DNA of 64,000 nt from Streptomyces humi. Its GTDB lineage: Bacteria > Actinomycetota > Actinomycetes > Streptomycetales > Streptomycetaceae. The notes under the pieces were generated by a model. That model was not told the DNA's origin and made no database searches. It was given only the letters and a program-made list of their open reading frames with translations. Positions within the stretch are counted from its first letter, which is position 1, and every line of letters starts with the position of its first letter. The stretch covers positions 1 to 64,000 of the forward strand of contig NZ_LBMU02000101.1 in assembly GCF_001005085.2 (NCBI RefSeq), given 5' to 3'. Made by a program: the position numbers and the translations under genes. Below, piece after piece: positions 16,889 through 24,128 of the stretch.

Positions 16889-16917
16889 GACAGTTGGGGA
16901 CACTTGGGACACTTGGG
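16889..16917 (-). repeat. Triple short direct repeat upstream of the serpin gene
   Basis: GACAGTTGGG, GACACTTGGG and GACACTTGGG follow each other at 9-10 base spacing, one helical turn apart, immediately upstream of the serpin ribosome-binding site. Helical phasing suggests a regulator-binding site; no regulator is identified. The rest of the divergent 16873-17160 region shows no gene. Confidence 0.5.
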
Positions 16918-17160
16918 CGCTCGGGAAAGGGCAGGGCATCCGTGCCCCGGTGAACGGGGGCTCCGTGACCGGGCGACCGTGACCCGGTGACCGGACCCTG
17001 CCACGGAACCCCGCCGCGACGCCCGCCCGCGGCCGTCCCGGACGCCGTCCGCACCCTCGTTCCGCCCCCGATCACGGCGCGCTTACGATGCGCGCAGTCG
17101 TACATCAGTTCAGCCGTCCGTTTCCACGCGGCCAGACGCCCCCTCAGGAGCACGGTACCG

Positions 17161-18390
17161 GTGTCCATACCTCCGCCCCCCGGCCCCCATCAGCCACAAG
17201 GGCCGTATCAGCCGCCTCGGCCGGGCCAGCCGCAGTACCCGCAGTACCAGCAGGCGCCGTACGGGCAGCAGCCGCCGCCGTACCCCTCGCCGTACCAGCC
17301 CTGGGGCCAGGGCTACGGTCCGTATCCCGCCCAGGCGCCCGTCAACGGCCTCGCCATCGCCTCCCTAGTGCTCGGGCTGCTGTGCTGTCTGCCGGGGGTG
17401 GGGCTGGTGCTGGGGGTGGTCGCCCTGGTCCAGATCCGCAGGCGGAGCGAGCGCGGTACGGCGATGGCGGTGACCGGCTCGGTGTTCTCCGCGATCGGCC
17501 TGGGCCTGCTGGTGCTGATGCTCGCCACCGGCGGCGCCGCCGACTTCTGGCAGGGCGTCAAGGAGGGCGCGAGCGGGCGCTCCAGCCTGTCGCTGTCCAC
17601 GGGCGACTGCTTCGACACCTCGGACCACGCGCTCGACGACGACCTGGTCGGCGATGTCACGCCCGTGGCCTGCGACGACGGGCACGACGGCGAGGTCTTC
17701 GCGACCTACCGGCTGGGCGGCGGCTACCCGGGCGAGGACGCGGTCGGCGACTCCGCGGGCGACCGCTGCTACGGCCTGGAGGACACCTACGTCCTGGACG
17801 TCTGGGCGGTCCCCGACGACGTCGCCGTGTACTACTTCACGCCCACTCGGGACAGTTGGGCCGACGGGGACCGGGACGTCGTCTGCGTCTTCGGCAGCGC
17901 CACCCGGGGCGGCCGGCTCACCGACTCCTACCGCCAGGGCCCCGAGGCCTACTCCGCCGACCAACTCGCCTACCTGAAGGCGGCGCACGTCCTGAACGCG
18001 GCCCTGGACACCGCGCCGGACTCCGAGTACGTCGAGGACGACCTGTCCGGGAACAAGGCGTGGGCGGCCCGCATGGCCACGGCGCTCGGCAAGCAGACGG
18101 CGATGCTGCGCGCCCACCGGTGGGGCGCCGACGCGAAGCAGCCGGTGGCCTCGCTCGTCGACGACCTCGACAAGGCCCGCGCCGAGTGGTCGAAGGCCGC
18201 CCAGGCGCCGGACGTGGACACGTTCTTCACGCACTATGACAAGGCGTACAAACTGATCGACCCGCACCGCACGGTGACGGTACGCGACGCTCTGGGCCTC
18301 ACCGCCGTCCCGCCCGCCTACGAGGACGGCAGCGGCGGCGCGGGCGACGGCTCGGGGAGCGGAGGGAGCGGCTCCGGCGTCGAGGTGTGA
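17161..18390 (+). CDS. Proline-rich membrane protein, DUF4190 with septum-formation-like domain
   Basis: 409 residues from GTG 17161, with CAGGAG about 12 bases upstream. The N-terminal 55 residues are rich in Pro, Gln and Tyr (QYPQYQQAPYGQQPPPYPSP). Two membrane helices follow (about 62-91 and 98-122) separated by a basic loop (RRRSERG), the DUF4190 pattern. The remaining extracellular domain has paired cysteines (GDCFDTSD, VACDDGHDGEVF, DRCYGLED, DVVCVFG) as in the 'septum formation' family of actinobacteria. A Gly/Ser-rich tail ends the protein. Its biochemical function is unknown. Confidence 0.8.
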   Translation: MSIPPPPGPHQPQGPYQPPRPGQPQYPQYQQAPYGQQPPPYPSPYQPWGQGYGPYPAQAPVNGLAIASLVLGLLCCLPGVGLVLGVVALVQIRRRSERGTAMAVTGSVFSAIGLGLLVLMLATGGAADFWQGVKEGASGRSSLSLSTGDCFDTSDHALDDDLVGDVTPVACDDGHDGEVFATYRLGGGYPGEDAVGDSAGDRCYGLEDTYVLDVWAVPDDVAVYYFTPTRDSWADGDRDVVCVFGSATRGGRLTDSYRQGPEAYSADQLAYLKAAHVLNAALDTAPDSEYVEDDLSGNKAWAARMATALGKQTAMLRAHRWGADAKQPVASLVDDLDKARAEWSKAAQAPDVDTFFTHYDKAYKLIDPHRTVTVRDALGLTAVPPAYEDGSGGAGDGSGSGGSGSGVEV

Positions 18391-18537
18391 GCGTCGCTAT
18401 AACGGGGAGAAAGTGCCTGCGTAAAGCCTCTCGCGGCCACATGTCATCACATCGAGTGATTCTCTGGCCTTTGCTTGCACCGCTCAACCCACGGTTGCCA
18501 CGCTGTTGCTGTCTGTACAACCTGATGGGAGCGGCCA

Positions 18538-19290
18538 GTGACTTTCGGTGAGCAGCCGGCGTATCTGCGAGTCGCGGGTGATCTCCGCAAGAAGATCGTC
18601 AACGGTTCGCTGCCCCCGCACACCCGGCTGCCCTCCCAGGCCCGCATCCGCGAGGAGTACGGCGTCTCGGACACCGTGGCCCTGGAGGCCCGCAAGGTGC
18701 TGATGGCCGAGGGCCTGGTCGAGGGCCGCTCCGGCTCCGGGACGTACGTGCGCGAGCGGCCCGTGCCCCGGCGGGTGGCCCGCTCCGGGTACCGCCCGGC
18801 GGGCGGCGCGACGCCGTTCCGGCAGGAGCAGGCCGACGCGGCGGCGCGCGGCACCTGGGAGTCCAGCAGTGAGCAGGCCGAGGCGGGCAGCGCGATCGCC
18901 GACCGGCTCGGCATCCACGTCGGCGACCGGGTGATGCGCACCCGCTATCTGTTCCGGGACGCGGGCGAGCCGATGATGCTCTCCACCTCCTGGGAGCCCC
19001 TCGCCGTCACCGGCCGCACCCCCGTGATGCTGCCCGAGGAGGGCCCGCTCGGCGGGATGGGCGTCGTCGAGCGGATGCGCGCCATCGACGTCATCGTGGA
19101 CAACGTCACCGAGGAGGTCGGCGCCCGCCCCGGCCTCGCCGAGGAACTGCTCACGCTCGGCGGGGTCCCCGGCCATGTGGTCCTGGTCATCCAGCGGACC
19201 TACTACGCCTCCGGCCGCCCGGTGGAGACGGCGGACGTCGTCGTCCCGGCGGACCGCTACCGCGCCTCCTACCATCTGCCGGTGAAGTAG
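18538..19290 (+). CDS. GntR-family regulator, HutC/UTRA subfamily
   Basis: 250 residues from GTG 18538 with GGGAG 7 bases upstream. The winged helix-turn-helix is at about 8-72 (LRKKIVNGSLPPHTRLPSQARIREEYGVS...GSGTYV written in part), followed by a UTRA ligand-binding domain that ends DVVVPADRYR. HutC-type regulators bind small molecules such as amino acids or sugar phosphates. Targets are not evident. The 147-base upstream region contains TGTACAAC at 18514-18521, which could be part of its promoter or an autoregulatory site. The 3' end is duplicated (see 19270-19323). Confidence 0.88.
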   Translation: MTFGEQPAYLRVAGDLRKKIVNGSLPPHTRLPSQARIREEYGVSDTVALEARKVLMAEGLVEGRSGSGTYVRERPVPRRVARSGYRPAGGATPFRQEQADAAARGTWESSSEQAEAGSAIADRLGIHVGDRVMRTRYLFRDAGEPMMLSTSWEPLAVTGRTPVMLPEEGPLGGMGVVERMRAIDVIVDNVTEEVGARPGLAEELLTLGGVPGHVVLVIQRTYYASGRPVETADVVVPADRYRASYHLPVK

Positions 19291-19323
19291 CGCGCGTACC
19301 ACCTGTGCGTGAAGTAGCGCACA
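19270..19323 (+). repeat. 27-bp tandem duplication across the GntR stop codon
   Basis: The segment 19270-19296 (last seven codons, TAG and following bases) is repeated with few changes at 19297-19323, including the GTGAAGTAGCGC stretch. The copy is in frame but follows the stop, so it is not translated. Confidence 0.75.
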
Positions 19324-19345
19324 CCCTTGCGGAGATCGGCGCCCG

Positions 19346-19367
19346 CGCGGTCCGGGTCCGGACCGCG
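19346..19367. terminator. Terminator-like inverted repeat after the GntR gene
   Basis: CGCGGTCCGG (19346-19355) and CCGGACCGCG (19358-19367) are perfect complements. The 329-base gap 19291-19619 holds this, the duplicated GntR 3' end and an AT-richer stretch near 19500-19540 that probably carries the promoter of the next gene. Confidence 0.5.
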
Positions 19368-19619
19368 GCCGCGCCGCCGCGATCCGGCCGTTCTCCCAGG
19401 TGATCCCGGCTGTCCCCGGTATGCCCGGGACCCGAAGCGCGCGGCGCGCGAACGGCGCACTCGTCCTCGTGCGCCCCCACCGTTCTGGCTGGTTGCGTAC
19501 CTCTTTGTGAAAAGCCGTGTTCGCTGCGTAAAGGTTAGGCGTACGCTCGGGCATATGCGGAGTGCGGTTTCCTTGGCGGGGCGGGGATGGGCGGGAGCTG
19601 GGAGATACGGAGGGGCGCG

Positions 19620-19823
19620 ATGACGGAAGGCACGGTCTCTCTCCCCTGGCTCGTCATACGGCAGGACGACAACGGCAATCGGTACCGCGTCGGCCGGTAC
19701 GCGACCCGGGCCGAGGCGCAGAAGATCGCCGACAGTCTCGACGACCGCGGGCACAAACAGCTCTACTGGGTCGAGCGCATCGGCCACAGCAACGGCAACG
19801 GGGACGGCGGCTTGCGCAACTGA
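19620..19823 (+). CDS. Small SPOR-like protein
   Basis: 67 residues from ATG 19620, with GGAGGGG 5 bases upstream. The motif pattern WLVIRQDDNGNRYRVGRYATRAEAQKIAD resembles the SPOR fold, in which short repeats often bind denuded peptidoglycan, and related 65-70 residue proteins occur widely in Streptomyces. It has no signal peptide or membrane segment, so it is probably cytoplasmic and cell-wall binding is doubtful. A small hairpin at its stop (19822-19838) precedes the Nudix gene. Confidence 0.75.
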   Translation: MTEGTVSLPWLVIRQDDNGNRYRVGRYATRAEAQKIADSLDDRGHKQLYWVERIGHSNGNGDGGLRN

Positions 19824-19844
19824 GCCTCCCGTAGGCTCCGGACC

Positions 19845-20249
19845 ATGAGCGAACGGATCGTGGTGGTCGGAGCCGCCCTGCTCGACGCCGGCCGCCTGCT
19901 CGCGGCCCGCCGCAGCGCGCCCCCGGACCTGGCCGGCCGCTGGGAGCTGCCCGGCGGCAAGGTGGAGCCCGGCGAGACCCCCGAACACGCCCTGGTGCGC
20001 GAACTGCGCGAGGAGTTGGGCGTGGAGGCGGCGGCGGTCTCCCGCGTACCGGGGGAGTGGCCGCTGCGGGACCCGTACGTCCTCCAGGTGTGGACGGCCG
20101 AACTCCGCCCGGACTCCGCCGCTCCCCGGCCCCTCCAGGACCACGACGAACTCCGCTGGCTGACACCGGAGCAGCTCTGGTCCGTGGACTGGCTGGACCA
20201 GGACGTCCCGGCGGTACGGGAGGTCGCCGCGGCCTGGAGCGCCCCGTAG
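19845..20249 (+). CDS. Nudix hydrolase, MutT-like
   Basis: 134 residues. A full Nudix box is present (GGKVEPGETPEHALVREL followed by REELGV), matching GX5EX7REUXEEXGU, at about residues 37-59. The size and the WELPGGKVEPGE context are typical of (d)NTP pyrophosphohydrolases that cleanse oxidised nucleotides, but substrate specificity cannot be assigned. ATG 19845 is 21 bases after the SPOR-like gene; the ribosome-binding site is weak. Confidence 0.9.
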   Translation: MSERIVVVGAALLDAGRLLAARRSAPPDLAGRWELPGGKVEPGETPEHALVRELREELGVEAAAVSRVPGEWPLRDPYVLQVWTAELRPDSAAPRPLQDHDELRWLTPEQLWSVDWLDQDVPAVREVAAAWSAP

Positions 20250-20397
20250 GCGATCGGCCCCCGCGACCCGCGGCCGCCGGCAGCGCGCGCCTATCGATCC
20301 GGCAGGCGTACGAGCCCCCTCTTACCCCGTTCGCACCACAGTGCGACCCGGTGTGCGGTACTGCCCCAGGGATATCGGGTATGTGCCCATTAACCCC

Positions 20398-20841
20398 ATG
20401 AAACCGGGCATGGGCGGGCACGCTGCACGGGAAGTGATCGGTGTGATCGACACCGAAGGTGACACCGTCGAGTGGACCTTTCCCGCGGAACCGGGCGCCG
20501 TGCGCACCGCCCGTACCGCGGTCCGAGACCAACTGCGCGGCTGGGGCCTCGACCCCCTCGCCGACATCACGGCCCTGCTGGTCAGCGAGCTGGTCACCAA
20601 CGCCATGCGACACGCCACCGGTCCCATCGGCGTCCGTCTGGTCCGCCCCGCCGACCTCGGCGCAACCCTGCGCGTCGAGGTCTCCGACCCGCTCCCCGAC
20701 CCGCCGCGGGAACGCGCCGCCAGCCCCGACGACGAGAGCGGCCGCGGCCTCCAACTGGTCGCCGGCTCCTCGCGCAGCTGGGGCACCCGCCCCGGCGTCA
20801 ACGGCAAGACGGTCTGGTTCGAGCTGGCCGTACCCGGGTGA
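20398..20841 (+). CDS. RsbW-like ATP-binding protein (anti-sigma-factor kinase fold)
   Basis: 147 residues from ATG 20398; the frame is open to GTG 20341, which would add 19 residues. The HATPase_c fold is clear: N-box ALLVSELVTNAMRHA (about 59-73) and the late GRGLQLVAGSSRSWG and GKTVWFEL motifs. Streptomyces has dozens of such stand-alone RsbW-like proteins, thought to bind sigma factors or anti-anti-sigma factors. The next large gene carries a related C-terminal domain plus a PP2C phosphatase, suggesting a shared partner-switching pathway. A possible coupled 35-codon ORF overlaps its stop. Confidence 0.85.
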   Translation: MKPGMGGHAAREVIGVIDTEGDTVEWTFPAEPGAVRTARTAVRDQLRGWGLDPLADITALLVSELVTNAMRHATGPIGVRLVRPADLGATLRVEVSDPLPDPPRERAASPDDESGRGLQLVAGSSRSWGTRPGVNGKTVWFELAVPG

Positions 20842-20945
20842 ACCGGGTGAAGGGGATGTACACGCAGTGCTACGCCGTCCACTCGCGAGAGTGGCCCGGC
20901 AACGGGTGCCGGAGAGCGTGGTTCGAGGACGTGTTCCCTGGTTAG
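20838..20945 (+). CDS. Possible 35-residue ORF coupled to the RsbW-like gene
   Basis: GTG 20838 overlaps the TGA of the RsbW-like gene (GTGA) and the frame runs to TAG 20943-20945. A strong hairpin follows 18 bases later. About 31 of 35 third codon positions are G or C, as in the neighbouring genes. The peptide is rich in Trp, Cys and charged residues (CYAVHSREWPGNGC, WFEDVFPG) and has no membrane segment. I do not recognise it, and chance cannot be excluded at this length. Confidence 0.35.
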   Translation: MNRVKGMYTQCYAVHSREWPGNGCRRAWFEDVFPG

Positions 20946-20962
20946 AAGACTGGAAGTGTTGT

Positions 20963-20994
20963 CACGGTCCGGTCCGGAAATCGTCCGGACCGTG
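20963..20994. terminator. Terminator hairpin after the RsbW-like gene
   Basis: CACGGTCCGG (20963-20972) pairs perfectly with CCGGACCGTG (20985-20994) across a 12-base loop. It separates the RsbW-like gene from the PAS/PP2C gene, which has its own leader. Confidence 0.65.
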
Positions 20995-21100
20995 CTGTGA
21001 TCGTGAACACCGTGTCAGGCGGCGCCGTAGTGCTGGATACTGCGGGCAGCCGCACCCGGTGACCGGTGCCGGGCGCGGTGAGCTGGAGGGGACGGTTCGC

Positions 21101-23689
21101 GTGAGCGAGATACCAGCTAAGGCCACGGAGTCCGAGGACCCGTCGGACGGCGCGAGGGCGGGGACGGCGGGCGAGGCCGCGGTCCCCGGCGACGCCATGT
21201 GGCAGAGCAGCCCGCCCGGCTCGATCTACGACTACATCAAGGTCGCCTCGTTCTCCATCGGCGCCGGTGGGCTGGTCGACCAGTGGAGCCTGCGCGCCGA
21301 GCAGATCTTCGGCATCCCCGCCGAGCGGGCCGTCGGCATGGACCCCATAGAGGCGTTCATCGACCCCGACCTGCGCGAACGCGGCCAGCGGAAGATGGCC
21401 GAGATCCTCGACGGGCGGGAGTGGACCGGGGTGGTCCCGTTCCGGATGCCCGACGGACCCGACGGCACCCGCGGCGAGGAGGGCCTCGCCGAGGTCTACG
21501 TCATGCCCACCCGCACCGCCGAGGGCGAGAACGCGGCCGTGTGCATCGTCGTCGACGTCCGCACCCTGCGCAGCATCGAGACCGACCTGGCCGCCTCGCA
21601 GTCGATATTCGGTCAATCTCCGTTCGGCTTCCTGCTGATCGATCCCGACCTCCGGATCCGCCGCGCCAATCTGCGGTTCTCCTCCATCTTCGGCGGCACC
21701 CCCGACGACCACCGGGGCAAGGGCGTCCACGACTACCTGCCGCGCTCGGAGGCGGAACGGGTCGCGGCCACCCTGCGCCGGGTCCTGGAGAGCGGCAACT
21801 CCATCACGGACATGCACGTCACGGGCTTCGTGCCGGGCTCCGAGGAACGCCGGCACTGGTCCATCAACCTCTACCGGGTGCACAGCGGCACCGGCCGCCC
21901 CATCGGCATCGCCTGGCTGGGCCTGGACATCACCGCCCGCCGTGCCGCCGCCCGGGAGGCCGCCGCCGCCCGGCGCAACCTCGCCCTCCTCAACGAGGCC
22001 GGGGCCCGCATCGGCAACTCCCTCGACCTGGAGACCACCGCCCGCGAACTCCTCGACGTGGTCGTGCCCGGCTTCTGCGACCTCGCCACCGTCGACCTCT
22101 ACCAGGGGCTGCTGGCCGGCGACGAGGCCCCGCCGGGACTCGCCGACGGCAGCGCGGAGTTGCGCCGGGTCGCCTTCGCCAGCGCGGTCTCCGACGCGCC
22201 CTTCGTGGGCGGCGGCGCCCCGGTCGCCGTCGGCGCGGTCCACCACTACCCGTTCAACTCGCCCTGCGCGGACGCCCTGCGCACCGCCCGGCCGCAGTAC
22301 GTCCCCGCCTCGGACGGCGGCCTGGTGCAGTCCACGCTCGCAGTCCCGATGGTCGCCCACGACACCGTCGTAGGCCTCGCCCAGTTCGCCCGCACCAAGG
22401 GCAGCGAACCGTTCGGGGACCGCGACCGGGACCTCGCGGTCGAACTCGCCGCCCGCGCCGCCGTCTGCATCGACAACGCCCGTCTCTACCGCCGCGAGCA
22501 CGAACGCGCGCTGATACTGCAACGGTCCCTGCTGCCGCCCGGCGACCCCGAGGCCTCGGGCCTCGACATCGCCTGCCGCTACCTGCCCGGCAACGCGGCG
22601 ACCGAGGTCGGCGGCGACTGGTTCGACGTCATCGAACTGCCCGGCCACCGCACGGCGCTGGTGGTGGGCGACGTCATGGGCCGGGGGCTGCGCGCGGCGG
22701 TCGCGATGGGCGAACTCCGCACGGCGGTCCGCACGCTGGCGCTGCTCGACCTCGAACCGGCGGAGGTGCTCTCCGCGCTGGACGAGATCGCCCGCGGTCT
22801 GGGCACCCCAGGCGGGGTCCAGCAGGCCACCCGCACGGCCCGCCAGCCCCGGGACGCCGACCTCTCCGAGGTCTACCTCGCGACGTGCGTGTACGCCGTC
22901 TACGACTCCGTCACCAGGCGCTGTACGTTCGCCAACGCCGGCCACCTGCCGCCCGTACTGGTCGAACCCGGCGAGGCGGCCCTGATGCTCGACGTCCCGC
23001 CGGGCATGCCGCTCGGCGTCGGCGGCGAGCCCTTCGAAGAGGTGGAGGTGGACCTCCCCGAGGGCTCCCTCCTCGCGCTCTACACCGACGGCCTGGTCGA
23101 ATCCCGCGACCATCCCCTGGACGAGGGTTTGCAGGCCTTCGTCGGCGCCCTCACCGACCCGTCCCGGCCCCTGGAGGACGTCTGCGACCACGTCCTCAAC
23201 ACCCTCGACACACACCACGGCGAGGACGACATCGCGTTGCTGATGGCACGTGTCCAGGGGCTGCCGGCCGAGTCAGTCGGCGACTGGACGCTGCCGCGCG
23301 AGCCGCGCAGTGTGGGGCGGGCCCGGGAGTACGCGCGCGGCCAGCTGCTCACCTGGGACCTGGAGCCGCTGGTCGACACGACCGAGCTGCTGGTCAGTGA
23401 GCTGGTCACCAACGCCCTGCGGTACGGCGAGGGCGAGATACGGCTCCGCCTGCTCCTCGACCGCACGCTGGTCTGCGAGGTCTGGGACTCCGGTCTCGTC
23501 CAGCCGCGCCGCCGCAGGGCGCGGGACACCGACGAGGGCGGGCGCGGGCTGCAACTGGTCGGTCTGCTCAGCGCGGCGTGGGGCTCACGGCGGACGCCGC
23601 GCGGCAAGACGGTGTGGTTCGAACTCCCGCTGCCGGACGGCGAGACGGGCCTGACCGACCCCGCGGAGGCCCTGCTCAGCCTGTTCTGA
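21101..23689 (+). CDS. PAS-PAS-GAF-PP2C phosphatase with C-terminal RsbW-like kinase domain
   Basis: 862 residues from GTG 21101, with GGAGGGG about 10 bases upstream. Domains in order: PAS at about 40-155, PAS at about 165-285 (SPFGFLLIDPDLRIRRAN), GAF at about 290-450, SpoIIE/RsbU-type PP2C at about 480-715 (GGDWFDVIELPG, VVGDVMGRG, DGLVESR, GEDDIALLMARV), and an RsbW-like HATPase at about 730-855 (LLVSELVTNALRYG). The phosphatase should dephosphorylate an anti-anti-sigma protein while the ATPase domain resembles the opposing kinase, so both arms of a partner switch sit on one chain. There is no membrane segment. PAS and GAF domains suggest control by a bound ligand or redox signal. Confidence 0.92.
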   Translation: MSEIPAKATESEDPSDGARAGTAGEAAVPGDAMWQSSPPGSIYDYIKVASFSIGAGGLVDQWSLRAEQIFGIPAERAVGMDPIEAFIDPDLRERGQRKMAEILDGREWTGVVPFRMPDGPDGTRGEEGLAEVYVMPTRTAEGENAAVCIVVDVRTLRSIETDLAASQSIFGQSPFGFLLIDPDLRIRRANLRFSSIFGGTPDDHRGKGVHDYLPRSEAERVAATLRRVLESGNSITDMHVTGFVPGSEERRHWSINLYRVHSGTGRPIGIAWLGLDITARRAAAREAAAARRNLALLNEAGARIGNSLDLETTARELLDVVVPGFCDLATVDLYQGLLAGDEAPPGLADGSAELRRVAFASAVSDAPFVGGGAPVAVGAVHHYPFNSPCADALRTARPQYVPASDGGLVQSTLAVPMVAHDTVVGLAQFARTKGSEPFGDRDRDLAVELAARAAVCIDNARLYRREHERALILQRSLLPPGDPEASGLDIACRYLPGNAATEVGGDWFDVIELPGHRTALVVGDVMGRGLRAAVAMGELRTAVRTLALLDLEPAEVLSALDEIARGLGTPGGVQQATRTARQPRDADLSEVYLATCVYAVYDSVTRRCTFANAGHLPPVLVEPGEAALMLDVPPGMPLGVGGEPFEEVEVDLPEGSLLALYTDGLVESRDHPLDEGLQAFVGALTDPSRPLEDVCDHVLNTLDTHHGEDDIALLMARVQGLPAESVGDWTLPREPRSVGRAREYARGQLLTWDLEPLVDTTELLVSELVTNALRYGEGEIRLRLLLDRTLVCEVWDSGLVQPRRRRARDTDEGGRGLQLVGLLSAAWGSRRTPRGKTVWFELPLPDGETGLTDPAEALLSLF

Positions 23690-23731
23690 GTGCGGTGCGG
23701 TCCGGCCCGTGTTCCGCCGCGCCGCCGCGAG

Positions 23732-23758
23732 GGCCGGTCGCGCAGTCCCCCGCGCCCC
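23732..23758 (-). repeat. Dispersed 27-base element, copy 2 (inverted)
   Basis: Read on the minus strand this matches the core at 15535-15561 at 25 of 27 positions. Together with copy 3 at 24052-24078 in the opposite orientation it brackets the 71-bp tandem array. It also has the adjoining complementary arm (GGGGCGC-type sequence at 23763-23771). Confidence 0.8.
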
Positions 23759-23810
23759 TTCGGGGGGGCGCTCCCGCGCACGCACATCGAAACCGTCCCG
23801 CGCCTCTGCC

Positions 23811-24051
23811 AGGGGCGTCAGCTGTGGCGCTCCTTCGGGGGCGCTCCCGTGCACGCACATGGAACGGTCCTGTGCTCCTGCCAGGGGCGTCAGTTGTGGC
23901 GCTCCTTGGGGGCGCTCCCGTGCACGCACATGGAACGGTCCTGTGCTCCTGCCAGGGGCGTCAGTTGTGGCGCTCCTTCGGGGCGCTCCCGTGCACGCAC
24001 ATGGAACGGTCCTGTGCTCCTGCCAGGGGCGTCAGCTGTGGCGCCCCTTCA
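23811..24051 (+). repeat. 71-bp tandem array between convergent genes
   Basis: The landmark AGGGGCGTCAG begins at 23811, 23883, 23954 and 24024 (spacings 72, 71, 70), giving three full units plus a terminal partial unit. A diverged partial unit precedes it from about 23759. Each unit has a hairpin of the form GGCGCTCC-TTCG-GGGGCGC (one G-U pair in RNA) and the conserved GTGCACGCACATGGAACGGT. The array fills most of the 439-base space between two converging genes; no protein-coding use is apparent. Confidence 0.88.
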
Positions 24052-24078
24052 GGGGCGCGGGGAACTGCGCGGCCGGCC
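24052..24078 (+). repeat. Dispersed 27-base element, copy 3
   Basis: The first 20 bases are identical to copy 1. The complementary GCGCCCC arm is at 24041-24047, giving a hairpin with loop TTCA. It is followed by CACCCGCACCCGCCCGACGG, a single copy of the tail that is expanded fourfold at 15572. Confidence 0.85.
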
Positions 24079-24128
24079 ACAGCCCACCCGCACCCGCCCG
24101 ACGGCACACCGCCCCACCCCCTGCCGCG

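Noticed and set aside
20942..23218. A 758-codon minus-strand frame opposite the PAS/PP2C gene
   Set aside because: The composition is biased with no recognisable domain, while the plus-strand protein has five well-ordered domains.
23811..24051. The 71-bp repeats considered as a CRISPR array or rRNA-type repeat
   Set aside because: The units are contiguous, have no unique spacers, and contain hairpins and GC-rich filler only.
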